DNA of 64,000 nt from Streptomyces sp. APSN-46.1 (lineage in GTDB: Bacteria > Actinomycetota > Actinomycetes > Streptomycetales > Streptomycetaceae): the NCBI RefSeq assembly GCF_022815725.1, contig NZ_JALGRF010000001.1, forward strand, positions 1,313,351-1,377,350, given 5' to 3'. The translations under genes and the position numbers were made by a program. Under the pieces are notes generated by a model. That model searched no databases, was not told the DNA's origin, and worked only from the letters and a program-made list of their open reading frames with translations. Within the stretch, counting starts at the first letter, position 1. Every line of letters begins with the position of its first letter. Below, one piece after another: positions 8,065 to 16,461 of this stretch.

Positions 8065-9201
8065 CTACCAGGCTCGGTGGTACGGGATCGGCATGCGGAC
8101 CTCTCCGCCCAGTTCGGCGGCCGCGCGCCGGGCCCAGTACGGGTCGCGGAGCAGCTCACGGCCCAGCAGGACCGCGTCCGCCTCCCCGTTGGCCAGGATC
8201 TTCTCGGCCTGCTCCGGCTCGGTGATCAGCCCGACGGCGGCCACCGGGAGGCCGGTCTCGGCCTTGACGCGGGCCGCGAACGGCACCTGGTAGCCGGGGC
8301 CGACGGCGATCTTGACCCCCGGTGCGAGGCCGCCGGTGGAGGTGTCGAGCAGGTCCACGCCGTGCTCCAGGAGGAGCCCGGCCAGCCGGACCGTCTCGTC
8401 GGCGCTCCAGCCGGCCTCCCCCAGCCAGTCGGTGGCGGAGATCCGGAAGAACAGCGGGAGCTCCTCGGGCCACACCGCCCGTACGGCGTCGACGACTTCG
8501 AGGGCGAAGCGGGTGCGGTTCTCGAAGGAGCCGCCGTACGCGTCGGTGCGCTTGTTGCTGTACGGGGAGAGGAACTCCCCGATGAGGTAGCCGTGGGCAC
8601 CGTGGATCTCCAGCACCTCGTAGCCGGCTGCCAGCGCCCGCCGCGCGGCATCGGCGAACTGGCCGGTGACCGCCCGGATCTCATCGGCCGTCAGCTCGTG
8701 GGGTACCGGGTCGCCCTCGGCGAACGCCACCGGGCTCGGCGCGCTCGGCAGCCAGCCGTGCGCCTCGGGCCCGACCCACCCGCCGCCCTTCCAGGTCGTG
8801 TCGGTGGAGGCCTTGCGGCCCGCGTGTCCGATCTGGATGCCGGGGACGGCACCCTGCGCCTTGACGAAGGCGGTGATCCGGCGCAGCGCCTCGACCTGGG
8901 TGTCGTTCCAGATGCCGAGGTCGTACGGGGAGATCCGGCCCTCCGGGGAGACGGCGGTGGCCTCCTGGATGATCAGCCCGGTGCCGCCGACGGCACGGGC
9001 GGCGTAGTGCGCGAAGTGCCACTCGTGGGCTACGCCCGCGTTGGGGCCGAAGGCCTCGGCGCTGTACTGGCACATCGGGGCCATCCAGACCCGGTTCGGG
9101 ATGGTCACCGAACGCAGGGTGTACGGGGTGAACAGGGCGGCGAAGGCGTCGGGGCCGGCCGGGGTGGCGGGGGCGGCAGGGGTGGCGGGGGCAGCACTCA
9201 T
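8065..9201 (-). CDS. NADH:flavin oxidoreductase, Old Yellow Enzyme family (YqjM class)
   Basis: 378-residue TIM-barrel FMN enzyme. The class III OYE N-terminal block NRVWMAPMCQYSAEA contains the redox-tuning cysteine seen in YqjM. Other family blocks are QIGHAGRKA, the GYEVLEIHGAHGYLIGEFLSP segment and RTDAYGGSFENR. It would reduce activated C=C bonds of enals, enones or nitro compounds with NAD(P)H. The N-terminus is Ala/Pro-rich, so a later start is possible. It is followed by its likely ArsR repressor and preceded by a nested palindrome array. Confidence 0.9.
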   Translation of the reverse strand: MSAAPATPAAPATPAGPDAFAALFTPYTLRSVTIPNRVWMAPMCQYSAEAFGPNAGVAHEWHFAHYAARAVGGTGLIIQEATAVSPEGRISPYDLGIWNDTQVEALRRITAFVKAQGAVPGIQIGHAGRKASTDTTWKGGGWVGPEAHGWLPSAPSPVAFAEGDPVPHELTADEIRAVTGQFADAARRALAAGYEVLEIHGAHGYLIGEFLSPYSNKRTDAYGGSFENRTRFALEVVDAVRAVWPEELPLFFRISATDWLGEAGWSADETVRLAGLLLEHGVDLLDTSTGGLAPGVKIAVGPGYQVPFAARVKAETGLPVAAVGLITEPEQAEKILANGEADAVLLGRELLRDPYWARRAAAELGGEVRMPIPYHRAW

Positions 9202-9249
9202 CGGGGATCTCCAGATGTCACCGGTCGCGCGCCGGAGGTCGGCGCCTAT

Positions 9250-9301
9250 GTACGAGAGTCACCGTACTACGAATTTCCTCGTACTACGAGATCTCTCGTA
9301 C
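9250..9301. promoter_or_regulatory. Nested palindrome array upstream of the Old Yellow Enzyme gene
   Basis: An outer perfect 9-bp inverted repeat (GTACGAGAG at 9250-9258, CTCTCGTAC at 9293-9301) encloses two palindromes, CCGTACTACGA (9262-9272) and TCGTACTACGA (9279-9289), spaced 17 bp apart. It lies 49-100 bp before the OYE start and overlaps the 3' end of the wax-ester synthase gene. Likely operator for the adjacent ArsR protein. Confidence 0.6.
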
Positions 9302-10813
9302 AAACGCGTCCAGCTCGGCCCGCAGCGCCCCCGCCAGGGCCGCCAGATCCGGGACGGCGGCCGCGTCGGCGACCAGGCCGTAGTGGACCGTGCCCTTGTA
9401 CGTGGAGACCGCGACGGCCAGGGACTGGCCGCGGGCCAGCGGGGCGAGCGGGTAGACCTCGCGCACCGGACTGCCGCCGAGGGTGAAGGTCAGGCCGGGC
9501 AGCGGAACGCTGGTGACCAGGATGTCGTAGAGCAGCCGGGCGGCCTGCGCGACCAGCGGGCCGCCCAGGCGGTGTCCGAGCGGGTGGACGTGGTCGGCGA
9601 GCAGGGCGACGGCCCCGGCGCCGCGGGCGGGGCCGGCCTCCTTGTTGCGGTCCATGCCGCTCCGTACGGCGTCCAGGCGGCGCAGCGGATCGCCCTCGGC
9701 GAGGGGGAGCCGCAGCAGGTAGCCGGAGAGCCGGTTTCCGGCGCCGGGGGCGGCCCCCGGTCTGCGGCGGGAGACCGGTATCAGGGCGCGCGGGCCGGGG
9801 CCCCGCGGCACGGGGTCGCCCCGGTCGGCCAGCCAGCGCCGCAGGGCGCCCGCGACGAGTGCGATCAGCACGTCGTTGACGGTGCCGCCCGCGGCCTTGC
9901 GGATGAGGTTGACCTCGTCGAGGTCGAGCGCCAGTCCGGCGACGGTACGGGTACCCACGCCCACGCCGGTCCCGTCGGCGGTGAGCGCGTGCGGGACCCC
10001 GAGAGGCAGGCCGGCCCGGGCCACGGCGGCGCCGATCTCCAGGGCCTGGCCCACGTCCTGCAGGCGGGAGGCGAGGATCCCGGGCAGCCGGCGCAGGGGG
10101 CCGGGGTCGCGCGGATCGGGCGCCGGCCGTGCGGGGCCCCGTACGGCGGGGGGCGCGGCGAACAGCGCCTCGTCGAAGAGGCCGGCCGCGAGGGCGAGGG
10201 CGCCCAGCCCGTCGGCGAGCGCGTGGTGGAACTTGAACAGCACCGCGAAGGAATCCCGGCCGGGTCCGGCCAGCACATGCGCCTCCCAGGGCGGCCGGCT
10301 CCGGTCGAGCGGCCGCGCCATCAGCGGCCCGGCGGCCACCTGCGGATCTGCGGCTCGCGGATCGAGGGCCTCCGCACCGGCGGCGTACCCGTCGGCGACG
10401 TCCGGTTCGGAGGCGTCCGCATCGACGGCGCCCGGCGCGGAGGCATCCTGCTCGGAGGCGTCCGGCGCGGAGGCGTCCCGCCCGGAGGCCCGCGAGCCGA
10501 CGGCCGCCGCGTCGGCGAGGAAGACGTGATGTGCGGGATCGAAATGCGGGTCGGGCGACCAGGCCGCCGCGCCGACCGGGAACAGCACGTCGCGGATCCG
10601 GCGGCGCAGGCCCGGCAGGGCGGCGCACCGGGCGGTGAGCAGTTCGGCGGCGCGGGCGGCCGCGTCGGGCCCGGAGGCGGTGAAGACGGCGAGGGCGCCG
10701 AGGTGCATGGGGTGGGCGGCGGATTCGATCCGCCAGAAGGCGAGGTCGAGCGGGGACAGGTGCTCGGTGGCCACGTAGTGCCTCTCGCGTGCGGCGTCAG
10801 AGGCTGAAGTCAA
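9284..10813 (-). CDS. Wax ester synthase / diacylglycerol acyltransferase (WS/DGAT)
   Basis: 509 residues with the family N-terminus LSPLDLAFWRIESAAHPMHLG and the catalytic HHxxxDG motif as HHALADG (196-202). The enzyme would esterify fatty alcohols or diacylglycerol with acyl-CoA to make storage lipid. Residues about 104-158 hold an unusual low-complexity insert rich in D-A-S-x-P repeats, coded by degenerate 12-15 bp tandem repeats; it lies between the N-terminal block and the conserved PLMARPLDRSRPPWEAHVL. The rest, including FTLGGSPVREVYPLAPL near the C-terminus, is standard. Confidence 0.88.
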   Translation of the reverse strand: MTSASDAARERHYVATEHLSPLDLAFWRIESAAHPMHLGALAVFTASGPDAAARAAELLTARCAALPGLRRRIRDVLFPVGAAAWSPDPHFDPAHHVFLADAAAVGSRASGRDASAPDASEQDASAPGAVDADASEPDVADGYAAGAEALDPRAADPQVAAGPLMARPLDRSRPPWEAHVLAGPGRDSFAVLFKFHHALADGLGALALAAGLFDEALFAAPPAVRGPARPAPDPRDPGPLRRLPGILASRLQDVGQALEIGAAVARAGLPLGVPHALTADGTGVGVGTRTVAGLALDLDEVNLIRKAAGGTVNDVLIALVAGALRRWLADRGDPVPRGPGPRALIPVSRRRPGAAPGAGNRLSGYLLRLPLAEGDPLRRLDAVRSGMDRNKEAGPARGAGAVALLADHVHPLGHRLGGPLVAQAARLLYDILVTSVPLPGLTFTLGGSPVREVYPLAPLARGQSLAVAVSTYKGTVHYGLVADAAAVPDLAALAGALRAELDAFVREIS

Positions 10814-10995
10814 TCCCTCCGGCCTCCTACGATCAAGTAGCCGACCGTTCCGGGCAGCCGCCGGTCGATGACGATCAGCCGTTCAGAGTCCCGTCGCGCC
10901 CGACGGGCCGCTGTCGGTCCGGGCCGCTGTCAGTGGGGCGGTGCAGACTGGCGGAAAGCTGCTGTGAAGGACAACGACGTCCGGAGGTGTCGGTC

Positions 10996-12084
10996 ATGAC
11001 CGACGTGCTACTGCTCGCAGGGACCCGCAAGGGGCTTTTCATCGGCCGGCGCGAGGGCGGCGGCCCGTGGGCGTTCGACGGGCCCCATTTCAACGCCCAG
11101 GCCGTCTCCGCCGTCGCGATCGACGGCCGGGGGCCCGTGCCCCGGCTGCTGGTCGGCGGGGACAGCACGCACTGGGGGCCGTCCGTCTTCAGCTCCGACG
11201 ACCTGGGCGCGAGCTGGCGGGAGCCCGCGGCGGCGGCCGTCAAGTTCCCGAAGGACACCGGGACCTCGCTGGAGCGGGTCTGGCAACTGCACCCGGCCGG
11301 GCCCGAGGCCCCGGACGTGGTCTACGCGGGCACGGAACCGGCAGCGCTCTTCCGCTCGACGGACCGGGGTGAGTCCTTCGAGCTGATCCGGCCGCTGTGG
11401 GAGCACCCGACCCGCGAGAGCTGGGTGCCGGGCGGCGGCGGCGAGTGCCTGCACACCGTGATCACCGACCCCGCCGACCCGGACGCGGTGACGGTGGCGG
11501 TCTCCACGGCCGGGGTGTTCCGGACCTTGGACGGCGGGGCGAGCTGGGCGCCGTCCAACCACGGGGTCTCGGCGGTGTTCCTGCCCGATCCGCATCCCGA
11601 GTTCGGCCAGTGCGTGCACAAGATCGCCCAGGATGCCGGGAACACCGACAGGCTGTACCTCCAGAACCACTGGGGCGTCTACCGCAGCGACGACGCCGGG
11701 GCCGAGTGGACCGACATCGGCGGCGGTCTGCCCTCCGACTTCGGCTTCGCCGTGGCCGCGCACCCCCACCGGCCGGACACCGCGTACATCTTCCCGCTCA
11801 ACGCCGACTCCGACCGGGTTCCCGCCGAGCACCGCTGCCGCGTCTTCCGCACTCAGGACGCGGGCGCCAGTTGGGAGCCGCTCGCGCACGGGCTGCCGGC
11901 CGGGGACCACTACGGCACGGTGCTGCGGGACGCCCTGTGCACGGACAACGCGGACCCGGCGGGGATCTACTTCGGCAACCGCAACGGCGAGCTGTACGCG
12001 AGCCACGACGACGGGGACAGCTGGCAACTCCTGGCCGAGCACCTGCCGGACGTGCTGTGCGTACGGGCGGCCGCCCTTCGGTGA
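10996..12084 (+). CDS. BNR / YCF48-type beta-propeller (sialidase-like fold) protein
   Basis: 362 residues from the ATG at 10996, with GGAGG eight bases upstream; the longer frame to 10789 overlaps the divergent gene. Repeated Asp-box-like motifs (SSDDLGASWREP, STDRGESFEL, TLDGGASWAPS, SDDAGAEWTDI, TQDAGASWEPL, SHDDGDSWQLL) indicate a six-bladed propeller related to VPS10/sialidase folds. No signal peptide is seen, so it is probably cytoplasmic. No catalytic residues can be assigned. It is divergent from the wax-ester synthase gene across 182 bp. Confidence 0.75.
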   Translation: MTDVLLLAGTRKGLFIGRREGGGPWAFDGPHFNAQAVSAVAIDGRGPVPRLLVGGDSTHWGPSVFSSDDLGASWREPAAAAVKFPKDTGTSLERVWQLHPAGPEAPDVVYAGTEPAALFRSTDRGESFELIRPLWEHPTRESWVPGGGGECLHTVITDPADPDAVTVAVSTAGVFRTLDGGASWAPSNHGVSAVFLPDPHPEFGQCVHKIAQDAGNTDRLYLQNHWGVYRSDDAGAEWTDIGGGLPSDFGFAVAAHPHRPDTAYIFPLNADSDRVPAEHRCRVFRTQDAGASWEPLAHGLPAGDHYGTVLRDALCTDNADPAGIYFGNRNGELYASHDDGDSWQLLAEHLPDVLCVRAAALR

Positions 12085-12121
12085 AGGGGCGTGCCCGTGT
12101 GAGCCAGTAGAGTGACTCGGC

Positions 12122-12808
12122 GTGACAGCACGACCGTTGAACGAGATCGTCGAGCCGGGCTGGGCCCGCGCTCTGGAGCCGGTGGCGGCACAGATCGCCG
12201 CCATGGGCGACTTCCTGCGCGCCGAGATCGCGGCGGGGAGAAGGTACCTGCCGGCCGGGGCGAACGTCCTGCGCGCCTTCCAGCAGCCCTTCGACGAGGT
12301 AAAGGTGCTGATCGTCGGGCAGGACCCGTACCCCACCCCGGGGCACGCGATGGGCCTGTCCTTCTCGGTGGCGCCGGATGTCAGTCCGTGGCCGCCCAGC
12401 CTGGACAACATCTTCCGCGAGCTGTACGCGGACCTCGGGGTGCCGCGTCCGGCGAACGGGGACCTGACCCCGTGGACGCGGCAGGGGGTGCTGCTGCTGA
12501 ACCGCGCGCTGACGACGGCCCCGCGCAAGACGGGCGGCCACCGCGGCAAGGGCTGGGAGGCGGTCACCGAGCAGGCGATCCGGGCGCTGGCGGCGCGCGG
12601 CAAGCCGCTGGTGTCGGTGCTGTGGGGCCGGGACGCCCGCAATCTGCGGCCGCTGCTGGGCGAGTTGCCCGCCGTGGAGTCCGTCCACCCCTCTCCCATG
12701 TCCGCCGACAACGGGTTCTTCGGCTCCCGGCCGTTCAGCAGGACCAATGACCTGCTGGTGCGCCAGGGCGCGCAGCCGGTGGACTGGCGCCTGCCGGCCG
12801 CCAGTTGA
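12122..12808 (+). CDS. ung: Uracil-DNA glycosylase (family 1, Streptomyces Ung2-like)
   Basis: 228 residues. The catalytic water-activating motif reads [18 protein letters not shown] (Asp68), where the classical enzyme has GQDPYHGPGQAHGL. The leucine-loop block is [19 protein letters not shown] recall this variant motif from the second Ung of actinobacteria. The enzyme removes uracil from DNA to start base-excision repair. The start is a GTG 37 bp after the preceding stop. All active-site blocks look intact. Confidence 0.9.
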   Translation: MTARPLNEIVEPGWARALEPVAAQIAAMGDFLRAEIAAGRRYLPAGANVLRAFQQPFDEVKVLIVGQDPYPTPGHAMGLSFSVAPDVSPWPPSLDNIFRELYADLGVPRPANGDLTPWTRQGVLLLNRALTTAPRKTGGHRGKGWEAVTEQAIRALAARGKPLVSVLWGRDARNLRPLLGELPAVESVHPSPMSADNGFFGSRPFSRTNDLLVRQGAQPVDWRLPAAS

Positions 12809-12816
12809 AGATCAAG

Positions 12817-12843
12817 TTGAACCGTGTACGACATTCCTAGGAT
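12817..12843 (+). promoter_or_regulatory. Candidate promoter for the CbiX-like gene
   Basis: TTGAAC (12817-12822) and TAGGAT (12838-12843) with a 15-bp spacer (alternative -10 boxes further right give 16-18 bp), about 75 bp before the ATG, in an AT-richer gap. Confidence 0.35.
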
Positions 12844-12917
12844 AAATACGGACAGATGCCGCCCGAGTGGGCCCTGCCCGAACACCCGGTTCCGATAAAC
12901 CAGTAGCATGCGGCGCC

Positions 12918-13832
12918 ATGAGCTCCCCCACTGGGCCCGCGAATGGCCTGCCCGTACGAATGCCGCGACCCCGCCAGACCGGACGGCACCGCCGGCCCGA
13001 GCCCGCGGTGGCGCCCGAGGGCGCGCCCGCGCTGGTGCTCGCCGTGCCCGGTGCCCCCTCGGCCGCCTCGCGCGGGCTCGCGGAAGAGATCATCAGCATC
13101 GGCCGCTCCGAGCTGCCCGGCCTGGACGCCCGCATCGGCTTCCTCGAAGGTGAGGACGGCTCCGAGTTCCCGTCGCTGTCCGGCACGCTGAACGCCGTCG
13201 CGCGGGAGCGTGCCGAGCGCGCGGAGTTCGCCCGCGCCGCCGGGCACGAGGTGCCCGCGCCGACCGGCCCGGACGCCGTGGTCGTGCCGCTGCTGGCCGG
13301 TCCGGACGCCGATCTGCTGCGCCGCTTCCGCCAGGCGCTGATGGACTCCTCGGCCGCCGCCGAGCTGGCCGACGTACTCGGCCCGCACCCGCTGCTCGCC
13401 GAGGGCCTGCACGTCCGGCTGTCCGAGGCGGGCCTGGCCCGCGCCGACCGCGCCCGGCTCTTCACCGTGACCACGGCCGCCGACGGCATCATCGTCGCCA
13501 CCACCGGCGGCGAGGAGGCCGTCCAGGCCGCCGCGGTCACCGGCATGCTGCTGGCCGCCCGCCTCGCGGTCCCCGTGAAGGCGGCCGCGCTGGACCAGGA
13601 GGGCTCGGTGGCCGCGGTCGCCGAGCAGCTGCGCCTGGAGGGTTCCACGCAGCTCGCGCTGGCCCCGCACCTGATCGGCCCGGAGGCCGCCGAGGGGCTG
13701 CTGGACACCGCGCGCAAGGAGGCCGACTGCGCCACCGCCGAGGTGCTGGGCGCCTACCCGGCGCTCGGCAAGCTGGCCGTCGCGCAGTACTCCGCGGCCC
13801 TCGGGCTCCCCCAGGGTGCCGCCGCGCACTGA
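12918..13832 (+). CDS. CbiX / sirohydrochlorin-chelatase-like protein
   Basis: 304 residues from the ATG at 12918; the 17-residue upstream extension contains the promoter-like gap. After a basic Pro/Arg-rich leader (residues 1-30) come two repeats of the chelatase-like alpha/beta fold: ALVLAVPGAPSAASRGLAEEI with DAVVVPLLAGPDADLLRRF, then ADGIIVATTGGEEAVQAA with SVAAVAEQLRLEG. The usual catalytic histidines (HGS-type motif) are not evident; VPG replaces HGS in the first half. It may be a non-catalytic relative. It is monocistronic, with a strong hairpin downstream. Confidence 0.55.
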   Translation: MSSPTGPANGLPVRMPRPRQTGRHRRPEPAVAPEGAPALVLAVPGAPSAASRGLAEEIISIGRSELPGLDARIGFLEGEDGSEFPSLSGTLNAVARERAERAEFARAAGHEVPAPTGPDAVVVPLLAGPDADLLRRFRQALMDSSAAAELADVLGPHPLLAEGLHVRLSEAGLARADRARLFTVTTAADGIIVATTGGEEAVQAAAVTGMLLAARLAVPVKAAALDQEGSVAAVAEQLRLEGSTQLALAPHLIGPEAAEGLLDTARKEADCATAEVLGAYPALGKLAVAQYSAALGLPQGAAAH

Positions 13833-13848
13833 CCTGCTCACGACCTGC

Positions 13849-13895
13849 CGCGAGGGCCCGTGCCCGGGGATTTCCCCAGGGCGCGGGCCCTCGCG
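13849..13895. terminator. Long hairpin terminator after the CbiX-like gene
   Basis: A perfect 12-bp GC stem (13849-13860 with 13884-13895) encloses a smaller CCCGGGG/CCCAGGG pairing. It lies 17 bp past the stop and could serve both convergent genes. Confidence 0.6.
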
Positions 13896-13896
13896 C

Positions 13897-13968
13897 GTTC
13901 CCGGCAACCGAGCCCGGCGACCGTTCCCGGCAAGTGCCCGGCGACCGTTCCCGGCAACCGGGCCCGTC
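13897..13968. repeat. Short tandem repeat of about 25 bp
   Basis: Three degenerate units starting GTTCCCGGCAA at 13897, 13923 and 13947 (26, 24 and about 22 bp) between the hairpin and the lactonase stop. Low-complexity intergenic repeat with no spacers and no sign of function. Confidence 0.6.
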
Positions 13969-15034
13969 AGCCGAGGACCACGCAGCTCGCGGCGGGCACC
14001 GGCACCGAGCCGGCCCGGCGCGGCTGCCCGGTCAGCGGGTCCACGTCGAACCAGGTGACGTCCCCGGAGCGCTCGTTGGCCGCGTAGAGCCGGCGCCCCG
14101 AGGAGTCGGTGGCGAGATCGCGCGGCCACCGCCCGCCGCACCCGACGGTGCCCGTGAGGCGCGGCTTCTCGGCCCCGTCGGCGAGCGAGAGCGTGGCAAT
14201 GGCGTCGGCGCCGCGGACGGCGGCCCAGAGGAAACGGCCGTCGGGCGAGACGACGATGGCCGAGGGGTAGGCCCGTACCGCCTCCTGAGCGGCCGCTGGA
14301 GCCACCGGAACCTCAGCGACCGGTTCCAGCTGCCCGCTCTGCGGATTCCAGCGGCAGACGGTCAGCTGCGGCTCCAGCTCGTGCAGTACGTAGACCACCG
14401 CGCCGCCGGGATGGAAGGCGAGGTGCCGGGGCCCGGTCCCGGAGCGCAGCGCGGTCTTGGCGTGGACCCGGAGCGCCCCGGTGGCCGGGTCGAGCGCGCA
14501 GACCCGTACCGAATCGGTGCCGAGGTCCACGCTGAGCACCCAGCGGCCGCCGGGGTCGGGCAGCACCTGGTGCGCGTGCGGCCCCTCCTGCCGGTCGGCG
14601 TCGGGGCCCGATCCCCGGTGGGTGAGGACCGAGGCGGGCCCGTCGATCCCGCCGTCGGCGCCGAGCGGGAGGCTGCTGACGCTGCCGGAGGTGTAGTTGG
14701 CGGTGAGCAGTCGGCGCCCGGTCACGCTGAGATGGGTGGGTCCGTGGCCGCCGACGGCGACGGCGCCGCCGTGGGCGGTGAGGCCCTCGCGGGTGGGCCG
14801 GAAGGCGCCGACGGCGCCCGGCTCCGTCTCGCTGACCGCGTAGAGCACGCCGGTGTCGGCGTCGAGGGTGAGGTACGAGGGGTCCGCGAGGGTGGCGGTG
14901 ACGTGGAGCGGGGTCAGCGCCCCGGTGGCCGGATCCACGGCCGCGGTGGTGACACCGCGGCCGCCCCCCGAGGTGAACGAGCCGATGTAGGCCCGGTGTT
15001 CGCCGCCTTGGTCCATTCTGTCGGCGCCGTTCAC
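13967..15034 (-). CDS. Lactonase family (6-phosphogluconolactonase-like) seven-bladed propeller
   Basis: 355 residues matching the YbhE/3-carboxymuconate-cyclase-like lactonase fold. Repeated blades are seen, e.g. RAYIGSFTSGGGRGVTTAAV, LYAVSETEPGAVGAF, GTGPRHLAFHPGGAVVYV and GRWPRDLATDSSGRRLYAAN. Family members hydrolyse 6-phosphogluconolactone or related lactones. The GTG start follows GAGAGGGGC. It lies 54 bp after the nitric oxide synthase gene on the same strand and is probably co-transcribed with it. Confidence 0.82.
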   Translation of the reverse strand: MNGADRMDQGGEHRAYIGSFTSGGGRGVTTAAVDPATGALTPLHVTATLADPSYLTLDADTGVLYAVSETEPGAVGAFRPTREGLTAHGGAVAVGGHGPTHLSVTGRRLLTANYTSGSVSSLPLGADGGIDGPASVLTHRGSGPDADRQEGPHAHQVLPDPGGRWVLSVDLGTDSVRVCALDPATGALRVHAKTALRSGTGPRHLAFHPGGAVVYVLHELEPQLTVCRWNPQSGQLEPVAEVPVAPAAAQEAVRAYPSAIVVSPDGRFLWAAVRGADAIATLSLADGAEKPRLTGTVGCGGRWPRDLATDSSGRRLYAANERSGDVTWFDVDPLTGQPRRAGSVPVPAASCVVLG

Positions 15035-15088
15035 GGGAGCCCCTCTCAGCCGTTCCGGATCCGTTCGGAGCCGACGGCAACAGAAGGT

Positions 15089-16225
15089 CTAGACCAAGTC
15101 CCGCCCCTGGGCCCGTTCCTGCGCGCCGGGGTGGTGCACGTACGCCGGAGAAGCCTGGCGGTCCTCGTAGGTGCGGTGGAAGACCGGGGTGGCCGAGCCG
15201 GATATCGGCGGCACGATCCAGGACCAGTCCGCCCCCACGTCCCGGCCCTTGCGCTCCTCGCGCTCCAAGTGGGTCAGGAACCGCCGGGACTCGGTGTGGT
15301 GGTCGGCGATGGTGACCCCGGCCCGGTCGAAGGAGTGCAGCACCGCCCGGTTGAGCTCGACCAGCGCCCGGTCCTTCCACAACGAGCGGTCGCTGGAGGT
15401 GTCCAGGCCGAGGCGGCGGCCGACGGCCGGGAGGAGGTTGTACCGGTCGGCGTCGGCGAGGTTGCGGGCGCCGATCTCGGTTCCCATGTACCAGCCGTTG
15501 AAGGGGGCGGCCGGGTAGTGGACGCCACCGATCTCCAGACACATGTTGGAGATGGCCGGAACGGCGTGCCAGCGCAGGCCCCAGTCGCTCCACCGGTCGC
15601 CGTCCGGATGCTCGATCGGCACCTCCAGGACGGCGTCGGCGGGGGTGTCGAACCACCGGGGCTTGTCGTCGACGCCCTGGACCACCAGCGGGAGGAGGTC
15701 GAACGGGGTGCCGGCGCCGCCGGACCAGCCGAGCCGGAGGAGGGCCTCGGTCAGCGGCGCGTTGCGGGCGTCGCCGACAGTGACGGAGTGGTGGTCGCCG
15801 TAGCCGGCGTACCTGACCAGTTGCTCGCTCCAGATCAGCGGGCCGGGGCGGTCCGGGGCGTCCGGGGTGAAGACGGTGATCGTGGGGCGGACCCGGCCGC
15901 CGTTGGTCGCCTCGCGGAGGTGCTCGAAGCACTCGGCGGCGATCTCGTCGGAGTCGGTGAGCCCGCGGCGGTCGCGCACGCGCAGCGAGTTCCAGTAGAG
16001 GCGGCCTATGCAGCGGTTGCTGTTGCGCCACGCCACTCGGGCCCCGTGGACGAGCTCCTCCGGAGTGTGCCGGTAGGTGCCGGTCTCCGCGAGCTCGGCC
16101 CGTACGGCGGCGAGCCGGGCACGCGGATCACCGGCCTCCGGATTCTCCCGGTGAAAGAGCCGGATGAACTCCTCGGCCGTTTCCCACACCTGAGCGGTAG
16201 TGGAACGCTGTTTCAGAATTTCCAT
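15089..16225 (-). CDS. nos: Bacterial nitric oxide synthase oxygenase
   Basis: 378 residues, oxygenase domain only, as in other bacterial NOS. The haem-ligand cysteine is C72 in RNSNRCIGRLYW and the arginine-guanidinium-binding glutamate is E250 in NGWYMGTEIGARN; the pterin-side WSWIVPPISGSATPVFH block is present. It would oxidise L-arginine to citrulline and NO using reductases supplied by the cell. Streptomyces NOS enzymes make NO for signalling, or for nitration in thaxtomin clusters; no P450 or NRPS partner is beside it here, so a general role is more likely. Confidence 0.92.
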   Translation of the reverse strand: MEILKQRSTTAQVWETAEEFIRLFHRENPEAGDPRARLAAVRAELAETGTYRHTPEELVHGARVAWRNSNRCIGRLYWNSLRVRDRRGLTDSDEIAAECFEHLREATNGGRVRPTITVFTPDAPDRPGPLIWSEQLVRYAGYGDHHSVTVGDARNAPLTEALLRLGWSGGAGTPFDLLPLVVQGVDDKPRWFDTPADAVLEVPIEHPDGDRWSDWGLRWHAVPAISNMCLEIGGVHYPAAPFNGWYMGTEIGARNLADADRYNLLPAVGRRLGLDTSSDRSLWKDRALVELNRAVLHSFDRAGVTIADHHTESRRFLTHLEREERKGRDVGADWSWIVPPISGSATPVFHRTYEDRQASPAYVHHPGAQERAQGRDLV

Positions 16226-16259
16226 TCCGGGCGGTTACCCCCTGTCCGGCCAGATCCAC

Positions 16260-16308
16260 CCTGTACATGCCGGATGAATGTGCAATAAACAATTACCGGT
16301 TGTACAGG
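16260..16308. promoter_or_regulatory. Inverted repeat in the nos promoter region
   Basis: CCTGTACA (16260-16267) and TGTACAGG (16301-16308) form a perfect 8-bp inverted repeat spaced 33 bp apart around an AT-rich stretch, 35-83 bp upstream of the nos ATG. Likely regulator site or looped operator; the binding protein is unknown. Confidence 0.45.
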
Positions 16309-16461
16309 CCGCAGGTCAGCGGTGGGGGGCGGGAGCGGCCGGAACAACTCCACCGAGTGATCTTCGTGGATCGACCTGCGGCAGAAAGCCGACGGGGCGT
16401 AGCATCCGGCGCAGTTCCTGTACGCATGTGACTCCTCTCCGCCCTGGAGCGGCGCCGACGG

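Noticed and set aside
6187..9486. Very long plus-strand frame (1099 codons)
   Set aside because: Covers FprA in another frame and the antisense of ArsR and OYE; Arg/Gly/Pro-rich with no domain. GC-rich shadow.
13897..13968. Possible CRISPR-like repeat
   Set aside because: Units are directly adjacent and degenerate, without unique spacers, and no cas genes are nearby.
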